Below, one piece after another: positions 18,150 to 27,551 of a DNA stretch of 64,000 bases. Within the stretch, counting starts at the first letter, position 1, and each line of letters starts with the position of its first letter. Both the position numbers and the translations under genes were made by a program. Origin of the DNA: Sphingorhabdus profundilacus. GTDB lineage: Bacteria > Pseudomonadota > Alphaproteobacteria > Sphingomonadales > Sphingomonadaceae. The notes beneath the pieces are model-generated. The model worked only from the letters and a program-made list of their open reading frames with translations, was not told the origin of the DNA and made no database searches. The stretch spans positions 930,001 through 994,000 of the forward strand of contig NZ_SDWJ01000001.1 in NCBI RefSeq assembly GCF_009769755.1. Direction: 5' to 3'.

Positions 18150-19112
18150 TTACGCTGCCTTATTCGGTTGCACCGAAGCCAGCAAGCTTCCCATTTGGAA
18201 AACAACGCTCTGTTTATCAAGGCTGAGAGCGATTGCGCGGTTCGCCAATGCGCTTGCGCTGGCCCACGCATCGGTTGCGCGCGTTACGTCACCCGCCTGC
18301 ATTTGGCGCGCGCAATCGGCGATTAACGAAGGCGCAAGCCTCAAAAATGCTTCATAACGTGGCTGCGCTGCTTTCAATGCCAATTGGTCGGCCAATAGGC
18401 TCCGTATTTGATTGTTCCGATCACCTGTATGCAAAATTGACGTCATGGCGTCTTCCAACTGACGCAGATCAAGTCCCATGAAATCAAGAGCTTGCCCTGG
18501 GGAGCCCTTGCCGAATTTTATATAGCTGTCCAATTCTTGGACGCTGATATCGGGCGCAGCCGCACGCAGGGCGACAGACATTTGCTGATCATCCAAAGGT
18601 TCGAACCGCAACATCTGACAGCGGGATCGAACCGTTGGCAATAATCGATCGCTGGCGTGACTGACCAATAGAAAATAGGTTCCGACAGGCGGCTCTTCCA
18701 AAGATTTCAAAAGCGCATTGGCGCCGCTGCGTTCCAGATCATCGGCTGCGTCGATGATGATCGCACGCTTGTTTGACAGACCGGGTCGTGTCGTTAAGGC
18801 AGATTGCAGTTGGCGGATCTGGTCGATGCTGATGCTGCGTTTAAGTTCCGCATTTTCATCAATTTCTTCATCTTCCTTTGGTGGGTCTTTGGGTAAGCGT
18901 TTAATGGTCAGAATATCAGGATGCGACCCGCGGTCTATCATCGTGGCAAATTGTCCCTCAGGATCAACCAGCGCCGCCGCCGCCCGCCGTGCAAAACCCG
19001 CCTTCCCCAATCCGCGCGGTCCTGCGATTATCCATCCATGGTGCAGTTTGCCAGCAAGCATAGCCGATGAAAATTGTCGCCACGCCGCATCATGCCCGAT
19101 ATATTCAGTCAT
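18150..19112 (-). CDS. holB: DNA polymerase III delta-prime subunit
   Basis: The delta-prime subunit of the clamp loader, which helps place the sliding clamp on DNA. The 320-residue product has an AAA+ fold: a Walker A-like AGPRGLGKAGFARR near residue 31, the sensor region IIIDAADDLERSGANALLKSLEEPP and a downstream LVSHASDRLLPTVRSRC (the SRC motif). The gene overlaps the end of tmk by four bases (ATGA) and precedes metG. The tmk-holB pair is widely conserved and supports the call. Confidence 0.95.
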   Translation of the reverse strand: MTEYIGHDAAWRQFSSAMLAGKLHHGWIIAGPRGLGKAGFARRAAAALVDPEGQFATMIDRGSHPDILTIKRLPKDPPKEDEEIDENAELKRSISIDQIRQLQSALTTRPGLSNKRAIIIDAADDLERSGANALLKSLEEPPVGTYFLLVSHASDRLLPTVRSRCQMLRFEPLDDQQMSVALRAAAPDISVQELDSYIKFGKGSPGQALDFMGLDLRQLEDAMTSILHTGDRNNQIRSLLADQLALKAAQPRYEAFLRLAPSLIADCARQMQAGDVTRATDAWASASALANRAIALSLDKQSVVFQMGSLLASVQPNKAA

Positions 19113-19744
19113 GATTTTATAAGAAGATCGGAAATTTCGGATAGCAAGCGCGCCGTCACGGTCTTTGGCTCCCCCGACGCATCAACCAGCCTGACGCGGG
19201 GGTCGGTTTCGGCAAAACTGACAAAGGCATTGTCGACATCCGAATGAAAGGCCGAATTGCGGCCTTGAATACGATCAGCCTGCCCCGCATCCCGCGCCGA
19301 GGCGCGGCGTATGGCTTCACCGGAATCGAGACGAAGAACCAGCGTCCTGTCGGGTAGCAGGCCCCGGCTACCGATCTGATGCAAGGTCAATATATCCGCA
19401 TCGGAAAGGCCTGAACCGCCGCCTTGATATGCGCGGCTGCTATCCAGAAACCGGTCGGAAATAACCCATTTCCCGCTTTCCAGTGCCGGTTTGATCAGCC
19501 GTTCGACATGATCGCTTCTGGCCGCGGCAAACAAAAGCGCTTCGGCCCGGGGGTACCAGCGTTCCGCGCTGCCACCCAGTACAAGCTGCCGGATGGTTTC
19601 TGCACCAGATGTGCCACCCGGTTCGCGGGTGATGACCACATCATGACCGGCCTGACGAATAGCGTCTGCGAGCGCAAGGATCTGCGTTGACTTGCCGACC
19701 CCCTCACCCCCTTCAACGGAAAGAAAGCGCCCCCGTGCGTTCAT
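19109..19744 (-). CDS. tmk: thymidylate kinase
   Basis: Phosphorylates dTMP to dTDP for DNA synthesis. The 211-residue product has the P-loop EGGEGVGKSTQ near residue 11, the TREPGGTSGAE motif that contacts dTMP, and the DRFLDSSRAYQGGG lid-side region. Length is typical. It begins the tmk-holB-metG-tatD-protease series; ATGA couples it to holB. The 214 bp before it, up to rlpA, contain no recognisable gene, only an unpaired hairpin at 19855-19873. Confidence 0.96.
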   Translation of the reverse strand: MNARGRFLSVEGGEGVGKSTQILALADAIRQAGHDVVITREPGGTSGAETIRQLVLGGSAERWYPRAEALLFAAARSDHVERLIKPALESGKWVISDRFLDSSRAYQGGGSGLSDADILTLHQIGSRGLLPDRTLVLRLDSGEAIRRASARDAGQADRIQGRNSAFHSDVDNAFVSFAETDPRVRLVDASGEPKTVTARLLSEISDLLIKS

Positions 19745-19958
19745 GCCTTGACCCGGTGGGCGGATTTTTTACCTCCAGAATAAGGCAACCCGCTCTGTCT
19801 ATTGAATTTTTTTGACATTTTTGACAAAATCAAGGCACTCTCATTCATGCTTGTCCACATATCCGCTATGTGGCCAGCCAGCCGAAAATGCTAGTGCCAA
19901 TGGACAATGTGCGACTGAAATTTACGCCATTTAGACTGGCGCTGCGGGTCTGGGGGCA

Positions 19959-20840
19959 TCAATTGCGATAGATTTGCGCCTGATTAAAGCCTTTGCCACG
20001 GGCATTTTTCAATCCTGCTTCGGCAGCCGCTTTATCAGCAAATGGGCCCAATCGGACACGGTACAATCCGCCCGCGCCGCCAGAAACAACTGTAGCACCT
20101 TCTTTTCTGGCCAGCAAAGCCGCCCGTTTTTCATCGGAAAATGCCCCCAGCTGAACGACATAGTTTCCCGCCGCGGTCACCGCCTTTTTAGGAGTTATTT
20201 TGTCCGGCACACTGGTTTTGGATGGTGGTGCCTTTATTTCTATAGCCCTTGCCTGTTCATGCTGTGGCTCGACTGTTACCACAGGTTGAGATTTGGCCAA
20301 TTTGGCCCGTAAAACTCTCAGGAGCGACTCGGGCGTGTCGATACGCTGCGATGCCATGGCTCCGTCGCGCAACACCGCCTTTTCTTGCTCCGGCGGATTT
20401 ACCCTCCGGACGCGGACAGCTGTGGGCACGTGCGCCGACAATCCCAATTGCTGCGCCGCCAAAGGCGATATTTCGATTAGGCCATTGCCCGACATCGGCC
20501 CACGATCGCTGATGCGGACGAGAATTGTCCGGCCATTGTTCAATTCAGTCACTTCGACATAGCTTGGCAGTGGCAAAGTTCGATGCGCGCCCGACATTCC
20601 TGTTGCAGGATAGATATTCGCCAAACCTACGTCATCATAGGTCGGGTTGTCCTGAGGTACATATGTCGTGCCTTCGATGACATAGGGCGCACCGATTTTT
20701 ACAGGATCATCGCTGACCCCTGAACCTTCCGGTGCCACAGCGGCAGAAGTCGTCGCTGTCGGACTGTCCCCAAAGGTAACGCAACCTGCCAATGCGGCGA
20801 ATATCACCAAAGCGTATGAATTTTTATTTGCGAACCTCAT
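19959..20840 (-). CDS. rlpA: RlpA-like septal ring lipoprotein with SPOR domain
   Basis: A 293-residue predicted lipoprotein: an N-terminal signal ends in the lipobox ALAGC (Cys20). A double-psi beta-barrel (about 72-145; NIYPATGMSGAHRTLPLPS and ISDRGP with the catalytic-type Asp) is followed by a C-terminal SPOR domain (about 222-293) that binds denuded septal glycan. RlpA proteins act as lytic transglycosylases or structural factors at the division site. Its start overlaps the upstream transglycosylase gene by 17 bp, so the two cell-wall genes are probably cotranscribed. Confidence 0.92.
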   Translation of the reverse strand: MRFANKNSYALVIFAALAGCVTFGDSPTATTSAAVAPEGSGVSDDPVKIGAPYVIEGTTYVPQDNPTYDDVGLANIYPATGMSGAHRTLPLPSYVEVTELNNGRTILVRISDRGPMSGNGLIEISPLAAQQLGLSAHVPTAVRVRRVNPPEQEKAVLRDGAMASQRIDTPESLLRVLRAKLAKSQPVVTVEPQHEQARAIEIKAPPSKTSVPDKITPKKAVTAAGNYVVQLGAFSDEKRAALLARKEGATVVSGGAGGLYRVRLGPFADKAAAEAGLKNARGKGFNQAQIYRN

Positions 20841-21888
20841 CAGCCAGTAACCCCACCGAAAGCGCGTAGAAATTAGAACAGTTATAATCCAATATCACGC
20901 GGTAGTTGCTACCGAGTAAATAGGCGGTCTTTCCGGGGCCGTCAGGCTCTACCAAGGTTGCAAGCATAGTGTCTTTTGGCCAAAAACCGCGCTCGGTGGT
21001 CAAGCCCGACTGTCTCCATTCGGCAATTGTCATCCATTTGCTATGTCGGGCAAATACGCGCGGGCAACGCGGAGCAGTCATCAACGTCTTTACGCCAGCG
21101 CGGTTAAATGTCGCGGGGACTTGAACGGCAAACCCCCATTCTTCATCTCGCCGCCAACCCGACTTTACAAAATAATTGGCGATTGAAGTCATCGCATCGA
21201 CTTCGCTTTTCCAGATGTCCGCATATCCGTCACCGTCGCCGTCCCGCGCCAGACGAAGATAGACGGAGGGCAAAAACTGTGGTTTTCCCAAAGCCCCTGC
21301 CCAACTTCCGGTAATTGCATATTGCGGCACGCCTCGGTCAATCATTTTCAGGACAGCGATCAGCTCCGCTTCGAACAGGCTGCGACGGCGGCCTTCATAT
21401 GCAAGCGAGGCAAGCGCTTCGGGCGCGTTATAATTGCCGGTCACGGCCCCATAATTGGTTTCGTGGCCGTAAATGGCGATCATAATCTCTTCGGGCACGC
21501 CCGTTTCCGCCTCGATCCGTCCCAGCATCGGCCGCAATTCCGTGTATTTGCTGCGTCCCCTGCCGATCCGCGAACTGTCCACATGCCGCGCCTTATAGGG
21601 GGCGAAATTGGGAACGGGTGCGTCGGTTGCGCCTTCGGGTTGGGAACGGTCAAGCCGGACGACACGTTCATTATAGCTGATTGAAGGAAGCACCGTATCA
21701 ACCGTCTTGACCGACACGCCTTCATTTAATGCCCGCTGCCGCACTTGGGAAAGATAAGCTCGAAAGCCCCTTTCCAGGGCAATAGCCTGTTGATCAGGCA
21801 TAACCGCATCCTGTGCAAGGCATGGCTGCGCCAACAGAGCCAAGGAAAGGCCCAGCCCTTTTAAATGTGCAGCTTTGCCGACTTCCAC
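20824..21888 (-). CDS. MltB-type lytic murein transglycosylase
   Basis: Cleaves the glycan strands of peptidoglycan in the periplasm. The GH103/MltB catalytic region is clear: IYGHETNYG with the acid Glu, then GSWAGALGKPQFLPSVY and DGDGDGYADIWKS. The frame is open to 22017, but the GTG at 21888 is favoured: AAGGGG lies 7 bases before it, and the product then starts with a signal peptide (cleavage after PCLA, about residue 26). This gives 354 residues. The gene overlaps rlpA by 17 bp, forming a cell-wall pair. Confidence 0.9.
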   Translation of the reverse strand: MEVGKAAHLKGLGLSLALLAQPCLAQDAVMPDQQAIALERGFRAYLSQVRQRALNEGVSVKTVDTVLPSISYNERVVRLDRSQPEGATDAPVPNFAPYKARHVDSSRIGRGRSKYTELRPMLGRIEAETGVPEEIMIAIYGHETNYGAVTGNYNAPEALASLAYEGRRRSLFEAELIAVLKMIDRGVPQYAITGSWAGALGKPQFLPSVYLRLARDGDGDGYADIWKSEVDAMTSIANYFVKSGWRRDEEWGFAVQVPATFNRAGVKTLMTAPRCPRVFARHSKWMTIAEWRQSGLTTERGFWPKDTMLATLVEPDGPGKTAYLLGSNYRVILDYNCSNFYALSVGLLADEVRK

Positions 21889-22052
21889 AATCAATCCCCT
21901 TGGTCCATGATGGCCAATATGTTGCCACAATACGGGCGATGTGTGAATGACTTTGGTCGTTAATGACAGGCCATCCAACGCAAAAGCGACGAAATTTTGA
22001 TATCTCATCGCTTGCATGGCCGCAAATTGCTGGCTAGTGGCAATTTCGTCGC

Positions 22053-22142
22053 GGACAGGTGGCCGAGTGGTTTAAGGCAACGGTCTTGAAAACCGTCGTG
22101 GGTGGAAGCTCACCGTGGGTTCGAATCCCACCCTGTCCGCCA
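22053..22142 (+). tRNA. tRNA-Ser (anticodon UGA)
   Basis: A 90-base gene with the long variable arm of class II tRNAs. The acceptor stem GGACAGG pairs with CCTGTCC, followed by discriminator G and an encoded CCA (22140-22142). The anticodon stem ACGGT/ACCGT encloses the loop CTTGAAA with anticodon TGA at 22087-22089. The T-arm carries GGTTCGAATCCC. It reads UCA and related serine codons. It stands alone between the transglycosylase gene (divergent) and chrA. Confidence 0.97.
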
Positions 22143-22276
22143 GTTTTTCCTTGCATGGATTATTGGGTTCGAGCTAACACCCTTCTATCGGGGCAAGGCA
22201 ACTTCCCGAATAGGCGCTTCGCCCAAATGTTGTTTTTTTCGTTTGATTTTTCAGGCGTTTAAGACTTGGAGTGGAT

Positions 22277-23593
22277 ATGGCGTCCCAAATTACAACCCCT
22301 CCTTTCTCAGAACTTGTCCGTGTTTTCACGCGTATCGGCTGCCTCAGTTTTGGCGGCCCTGTTGGGCAAATAGCGTTGATGCACCGGGAATTGGTAGAGG
22401 AGCGCAAATGGATTGACGAAGAGCAATATCTCCATGCGCTGAATTTTTGTCATTTGCTTCCCGGTCCCGAAGCGCAACAACTCGCGACTTGGATTGGCTG
22501 GCGAATGCATGGTGTCAAAGGTGGGCTTGCGGCAGGATTGCTGTTTGTTGTGCCGGGTGCTCTTATCATTCTGGCGCTGTCTATCCTCTATGCCTATGCC
22601 GCGAATCTCACATGGTTTGCGGCCCTGTTTTTAGGCATGAAGGCTGCCGTCCTGGCGATTGTGGTTCAGGCACTAATCCGCATCGGTGGACGGGCGCTGA
22701 ATACAAGTTTCAAGCTGGCCATGGCGGCGGTCGCGTTTGTGGCGCTATTCTTCTTTAACCTGCCCTTTCCACTTGTTGTTTTAGGTGCTGGCCTGACCGG
22801 GATTGTGGTGGCGCAGCGGCAACCCCGGTGGCTGGCCTTGAAAACTGGACTTGCCCCGCCGGTGACAACCCCGCGTCCCTGGGGTAAAACGCTTGGAACC
22901 GTTGGAATATGGCTGACGATATGGGCCGCGCCAATGGTCGTTGTGCTACTCACCTTGGGCCAGGATCATGTGCTTTGGCAGATTGGCAGCTTCTTCTCCC
23001 AATTAGCCATCGTCACCTTTGGCGGGGCCTATGCCGTGCTCGCCTATATGGCGCAGGAGGCGGTGCAGGGTTATGGCTGGCTAAGCGCCGGGGAAATGGC
23101 GGATGGACTTGGTCTTGCCGAAACAACGCCCGGCCCGTTGATAATGGTCACCCAATTTGTCGGCTATCTGGCGGCCTTTCGTTCGCCTGAACCTTTTGCC
23201 CCGTTGATTGCCGGTATAATTGGCGCTGGCCTTACGACCTGGGTCACATTTGCCCCCTGTTTTCTGTGGATTTTCGCATTCGCCCCTTGGGTAGAGCGAA
23301 TGGAAAATGCACAATGGTTAAAAGGCGGTCTGGCAACCTTAACCGCCGCGATTGTTGGCGTGATCGCTAATCTGACCATCTGGTTCGCATTGCACGTCTT
23401 GTTCGCGGGTGTCGCAGAACGGCAATTTGGCCCTGCCCGCCTATATTGGCCGGACTTATCAAGTTTCAGCAGTCAAGCCGCGCTGCTTTCGCTGCTTGCC
23501 GCGTTTCTGATTTTCCGCCTGAAATGGAATGTCATCAAGACGCTGTCCGTCACCTGCCTTACAAGTCTTGCCTGGGGCTGGATAGCGTTATAG
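22277..23593 (+). CDS. chrA: chromate transporter (ChrA family)
   Basis: A 438-residue membrane protein with two homologous CHR halves, each starting with a glycine-rich motif: IGCLSFGGPVGQIALMH in the first half and LAIVTFGGAYAVLAYM in the second. Family members export chromate, probably by proton antiport or with sulfate, though many genomic members are untested. The ATG at 22277 is preferred over GTG at 22271 because GGAG lies at a proper distance before it. A tRNA-Ser gene lies upstream, and the convergent secreted-protein gene is 12 bp beyond its stop. Confidence 0.92.
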   Translation: MASQITTPPFSELVRVFTRIGCLSFGGPVGQIALMHRELVEERKWIDEEQYLHALNFCHLLPGPEAQQLATWIGWRMHGVKGGLAAGLLFVVPGALIILALSILYAYAANLTWFAALFLGMKAAVLAIVVQALIRIGGRALNTSFKLAMAAVAFVALFFFNLPFPLVVLGAGLTGIVVAQRQPRWLALKTGLAPPVTTPRPWGKTLGTVGIWLTIWAAPMVVVLLTLGQDHVLWQIGSFFSQLAIVTFGGAYAVLAYMAQEAVQGYGWLSAGEMADGLGLAETTPGPLIMVTQFVGYLAAFRSPEPFAPLIAGIIGAGLTTWVTFAPCFLWIFAFAPWVERMENAQWLKGGLATLTAAIVGVIANLTIWFALHVLFAGVAERQFGPARLYWPDLSSFSSQAALLSLLAAFLIFRLKWNVIKTLSVTCLTSLAWGWIAL

Positions 23594-23605
23594 AGGCATA
23601 TTCCC

Positions 23606-23956
23606 TTATTTTTCAGGAGTTAATTTTGCATTGTTTTCAAGATTTTCGTTGAAGCTACTGACGATCGAATCAACAATCATCTGCACTTCTTCGTTGGCGA
23701 ATTTTTCGGCGTCATTCTGGTTTGACCCATAAGAGCGTTCCGACTTAATCAATATGTCGCGATAGGCGCCACGTTCGGTCACGCAAGCCTCGTCCGCCAA
23801 TTTGGTAAAGCTATTGGGTGGTGTTTTATCATCGATGGCTTTGTTGTGCGTTTCGATCATACAATTGTTGAATGCCTTGCGCGCATTATCCATCGGATCG
23901 GACTTCATAGCGGCCATGCTCAGCATAGTTGCGGCGACCAAAGTCAACATATTCAT
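23606..23956 (-). CDS. small secreted protein of unknown function
   Basis: A 116-residue protein not recognised as any family. It has a short N-terminal hydrophobic stretch (about 3-16) that could be a signal peptide, two cysteines (Cys32 and Cys58) that could form a disulfide in the periplasm, and an acidic, helix-rich C-terminal half. The gene is convergent with chrA and lies 117 bp upstream of the amidohydrolase gene's stop on the same strand. The function is unknown. Confidence 0.6.
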   Translation of the reverse strand: MNMLTLVAATMLSMAAMKSDPMDNARKAFNNCMIETHNKAIDDKTPPNSFTKLADEACVTERGAYRDILIKSERSYGSNQNDAEKFANEEVQMIVDSIVSSFNENLENNAKLTPEK

Positions 23957-24073
23957 AACCCCCAGCTACATTTCAACATCGGTTCTGTGAACCTTGCGTC
24001 AAAAGCATTACCACAGGTTCCACCGGTCAATCAATGCACTTGCATCGATATCGCCAAGCTGAACAGGCCGACT

Positions 24074-25378
24074 TCATTCGATCAGTTTGCCACTTTTTAC
24101 AACTGCATCGACCGACTCCAACTCGCGCACATTTGTTAAAGGGTTACCGTCGACCGCAATGATATCGGCATAACGTCCAACCTCGATGGCCCCGACATCT
24201 TTTTCACGGCCCAGCGCCAGTGCGCCATTGCGTGTCGCGGCTTGAATAGCTTCAAGCGGGGTCATGCCATATTCAACCATGACGCGGAATTGCTTGCCAA
24301 CATCGCCGTGTGGCATCACGCCGGCGTCCGAACCAAAAACCATTTTGACCCCGGACTTATGTGCCTTACGGAAATTATCCCTTTGTATTTGAGCAACTTC
24401 CCGGTCTTTTCTAAGATTATCTTCGAGCACGCCGTTCTTCGCACCCTCCGCCTGTGTATATTCGGTGTTATAGATATCCATTGAGAACCAGACCGGACGT
24501 ATCCGCGCCGCTGCAAGCTTTATGCCTTCATCATCGACCAGACTTGCGTGCTCAATGGTATCGATCCCCGCCTTGATAGCGGCCTTGATGCCGTCGCCAC
24601 CATGCGCGTGTGCCGCGACCCGAAGGCCCCATTGATGCGCCTCGTCCGCAATAACGCGTAGTTCGCTCTCGGAAAGCTGCTGCTGCCCAGGTTCGGTGTT
24701 GCGGGAAAAAACGCCGCCTGTGGCACATACCTTAATAACTTCCGCGCCATATTTGCGTTGGCGCCGGACCTGATAGCGGAGTTCATCCGGGCTGTCGGCG
24801 ATGCCCTCTTCCTTTTCGGCTTTTTCAAGGCTGGGTGGCAGGAAGGTAGAATCGCAATGTCCGCCAGTTGCACCGAGCGCATAACCTGCCGGAACAATGC
24901 GCGGACCCACAGCATAGCCGTTTTCAATCGCCTGTTTCAGGCCAATGTCATTTCGGTTGGCAGAACCGACATTCCGCACAGTCGTAAAACCCGCCTTTAG
25001 CATCGCATGTGCATTACCAACGGAAGCCATGCCCCAAAAGCTGTCGGTGAACTCCAACCCGCGATAGCCTCCAATGTCGGCGGGACTATCGAGATGAACA
25101 TGCATATCGATCAATCCGGGCAGCAATGTCTTGCCCGACAGATTGATATGCTTGACGTCGCTGCTCCACTTCACCGTGCGCGCGTCTGCAATGCTGGATA
25201 TCCGGCCGTCTTCCCCGACGAAAATCGCTGGATATTCGACGACCTTCCCGGTCAGCACATCGACCATCTTGTCAGCTGTGATGACGATATTCTGCGCGTT
25301 CGCCGCAGTGGTAAAAAGTGCGGCGCTGCAAAGCGCCAAAATCCGAGCTTTCGTCCCGAAGTTCACATTTCTTTTCAT
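24074..25378 (-). CDS. secreted metal-dependent amidohydrolase (prolidase/imidazolonepropionase-like)
   Basis: A 434-residue TIM-barrel amidohydrolase with an N-terminal signal peptide ending in ANAQ (about residue 26). Metal ligands are visible: LIDMHVHLD as the HxH motif, AAHAHGGDGI, DTIEHASLVDD and FGSDAGVMPHG with the catalytic Asp. This pattern resembles the bacterial Xaa-Pro and Xaa-Arg/Lys dipeptidases of the amidohydrolase superfamily, so a periplasmic peptidase role is plausible but unproven. The frame is open to 25651; the start at 25378 was chosen because it begins the signal peptide and is preceded by an AGGA. The PAP2 gene lies upstream on the same strand. Confidence 0.88.
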   Translation of the reverse strand: MKRNVNFGTKARILALCSAALFTTAANAQNIVITADKMVDVLTGKVVEYPAIFVGEDGRISSIADARTVKWSSDVKHINLSGKTLLPGLIDMHVHLDSPADIGGYRGLEFTDSFWGMASVGNAHAMLKAGFTTVRNVGSANRNDIGLKQAIENGYAVGPRIVPAGYALGATGGHCDSTFLPPSLEKAEKEEGIADSPDELRYQVRRQRKYGAEVIKVCATGGVFSRNTEPGQQQLSESELRVIADEAHQWGLRVAAHAHGGDGIKAAIKAGIDTIEHASLVDDEGIKLAAARIRPVWFSMDIYNTEYTQAEGAKNGVLEDNLRKDREVAQIQRDNFRKAHKSGVKMVFGSDAGVMPHGDVGKQFRVMVEYGMTPLEAIQAATRNGALALGREKDVGAIEVGRYADIIAVDGNPLTNVRELESVDAVVKSGKLIE

Positions 25379-25461
25379 ATTCTTACATCCTGCAGCAATT
25401 CGATTCTGACAAGATGGCAAAAACATGGCGCGGTGGACAGAGAAAAACGCCATCGCGCAGA

Positions 25462-26115
25462 TTAAGGCGAGAGGACCGACGGAAAATGGGCCGTGCGCTG
25501 ACGCTGGCGATAGGCAATGATCGCCGCCGCAGCCAAGGCAAAGGACGTGCCGAGCATCCAGCCACCCAGAACATCGGTCGGCCAATGGACGCCGAGCATG
25601 ATCCGCGATATGCCGGTCAGGACTATCATGACGGCCGCTGCGGCCCGCCAAAGGGGATGCCGTGCCTGCGGTACGAGCATGATGAACAGGATATAGACCA
25701 CGGCGGCATTGTTCGAATGACCACTGGGAAAGGCCGGACTGTGGATGATATCCAGTTGCGGCACCAGATCCGGACGGACCCGACCAAAAAATGCCTTCAT
25801 GACGTCAGACGTAAAGGCGGAAACCAAGGTTGTCAGCCCCATAGCAAGCGCCGCGCCCCAGCCCCACCAGCGCCAAAGAGCCAAAGTCAGGATCGCCACA
25901 ATGACATAACGCTGCGCCCCGCCCCCAATCCAGCTAACGCCCTGCATAGTCAGGATCAGCCATTCAGGGGTCACGCCACGTTGCATATTCAGCGCGTCGG
26001 AGACGGTGAGGTCGAACGCCCGAAAATGGCCATCATCCACCGCAAAGCCCAAGCCAATAACAAGGGCAAACAGCAGCAAGGCGGCGCTTAAAAGGCGGAT
26101 AGGTAGCGTCAGCAA
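25462..26115 (-). CDS. PAP2-superfamily membrane phosphatase
   Basis: A 217-residue integral membrane protein with about six membrane segments and the three-part PAP2 phosphatase signature: KAFFGRVRPD, FPSGHSN and SRIMLGVHWPTDVLGG. Such enzymes dephosphorylate lipid phosphates, for example undecaprenyl pyrophosphate, phosphatidic acid or phosphatidylglycerophosphate. The specific substrate cannot be told from the sequence. It lies 83 bp upstream of the amidohydrolase gene and 44 bp after lpdA on the same strand. Confidence 0.9.
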   Translation of the reverse strand: MLTLPIRLLSAALLLFALVIGLGFAVDDGHFRAFDLTVSDALNMQRGVTPEWLILTMQGVSWIGGGAQRYVIVAILTLALWRWWGWGAALAMGLTTLVSAFTSDVMKAFFGRVRPDLVPQLDIIHSPAFPSGHSNNAAVVYILFIMLVPQARHPLWRAAAAVMIVLTGISRIMLGVHWPTDVLGGWMLGTSFALAAAAIIAYRQRQRTAHFPSVLSP

Positions 26116-26159
26116 ATTAGCCCTATTGTACCGTCTCGACTCTGGCAGACGGCGACATT

Positions 26160-27551
26160 CTACATATGCAACATTTTGCCATAAGCCCCCAGCACACTTT
26201 CGTGCATCATCTCGCTCAGGGTCGGATGGGGGAATACGGTGTGCATAAAATCGGCCTCGACCAGTTCAGCTGTTTTACCAATGGTATAGCCCTGGATCAA
26301 TTCGGTCACTTCCGCGCCCACCATGTGCGCGCCCAGCAATTCGCCAGTTTTGGCGTCGAAAACGGTCTTGATGAAACCTTCTGCCTCGCCCAGCGCAATG
26401 GCTTTGCCGTTGCCGATGAAAGGGAAGTTGCCGACCTTCACGTCATAGCCGGCTTCCTTGGCCTTGGCTTCGGTCAGGCCAACGCTGGCAACCTGCGGAT
26501 GGCAATAGGTGCAGCCCGGGATATTTTTCGGGTCCATGGCATGCGGATGACCTCCGGCGATCGCTTCGGCGGCAATAACGCCTTCATGGCTGGCCTTGTG
26601 CGCCAACCAAGGCGGCGCGGTCACATCGCCGATTGCCCAGATGCCCGGCACATTGGTGCGGCACATCGGGTCGGTATCGATATGGCCTTTGGTAGTCGTG
26701 ATGCCCAGCGTTTCCAATCCGATATTCTCGGTATTGGGCACAATGCCAATGGCGACGATGCAGTGGGTATATTCGCCATTCACGACGGCGCCATCTTTGC
26801 CCTTGATCGCAACGGACACGCCGCTTGCCGTGGCATTCAAGCTTTCGACTCCCGCACCGGTCATGATCGTCATTCCCTGTTTTTTCAGGGACTTTTCAAG
26901 GAAAGTTGAGACATCGGCGTCTTCAACGGGAACAATGCGGTCCATCATTTCGACAACGGTCACCTCAGCGCCCATGTCATTATAGAAGCTCGCAAATTCG
27001 ATACCGATGGCGCCGGAACCTATAACCAACAGTTTCGTGGGCATTTCCGGCGGCACCATTGCGTGGCGATAGGTCCAGATGCGCTTTCCGTCAGCAGGCG
27101 CAAAGGGCAAATCGCGTGCGCGTGCGCCGGTGGCGATGATGATATTCTTGGCGGTGAGTTCTTCCACCTTGCCGTCTTTGGTCACGCTTAGCTTGCCCGG
27201 TGCGGTCAGCTTGCCGTCGCCCATATGGACGGTGATCTTGTTCTTCTTCATCAGATGCGTGACGCCCTGATTGAGCTGCTTGGCTACACCGCGTGAGCGC
27301 TTCACCACCGCATCGATATCTGCGCTGATATTCGCCGCCGTCAGGCCATAGTCACCCGCATGCTGCATATAATGGTAGATTTCCGCCGACCTCAGCAATG
27401 CCTTGGTGGGAATGCAACCCCAGTTAAGGCAGATCCCGCCCAAATTCTCACGCTCGACGATGGCTGTCTTCAGACCGAGCTGCGCGGCACGGATCGCGGC
27501 GACATAGCCACCGGGGCCGGAGCCGAGGACGATAAGGTCGTAATTGCTCAC
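26160..27551 (-). CDS. lpdA: dihydrolipoyl dehydrogenase
   Basis: The flavoprotein E3 that reoxidises dihydrolipoamide in the pyruvate dehydrogenase complex and similar complexes. The 463-residue product has the FAD site GSGPGGYVAA, the redox disulfide Cys41/Cys46 in GGICLNWGCIPTKAL, an NAD-binding GSGAIGIEFA and the C-terminal HPHPTLSE with the catalytic His. The start is GTG at 27551; the stop codon of the DUF559 gene overlaps it (GTGA). Its natural neighbour upstream is pdhC, from which it is separated by the DUF559 unit. Confidence 0.96.
   Translation of the reverse strand: MSNYDLIVLGSGPGGYVAAIRAAQLGLKTAIVERENLGGICLNWGCIPTKALLRSAEIYHYMQHAGDYGLTAANISADIDAVVKRSRGVAKQLNQGVTHLMKKNKITVHMGDGKLTAPGKLSVTKDGKVEELTAKNIIIATGARARDLPFAPADGKRIWTYRHAMVPPEMPTKLLVIGSGAIGIEFASFYNDMGAEVTVVEMMDRIVPVEDADVSTFLEKSLKKQGMTIMTGAGVESLNATASGVSVAIKGKDGAVVNGEYTHCIVAIGIVPNTENIGLETLGITTTKGHIDTDPMCRTNVPGIWAIGDVTAPPWLAHKASHEGVIAAEAIAGGHPHAMDPKNIPGCTYCHPQVASVGLTEAKAKEAGYDVKVGNFPFIGNGKAIALGEAEGFIKTVFDAKTGELLGAHMVGAEVTELIQGYTIGKTAELVEADFMHTVFPHPTLSEMMHESVLGAYGKMLHM

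Noticed and set aside
19855-19873. Hairpin CCACATA/TATGTGG between rlpA and tmk
   Set aside because: Stem of 7 bp without a T-run; could be a chance palindrome.
26131-26152. Hairpin CCGTCT/AGACGG after lpdA as a terminator
   Set aside because: Stem of 6 bp with a 10-base loop and no T-run on the minus strand; too weak to call.
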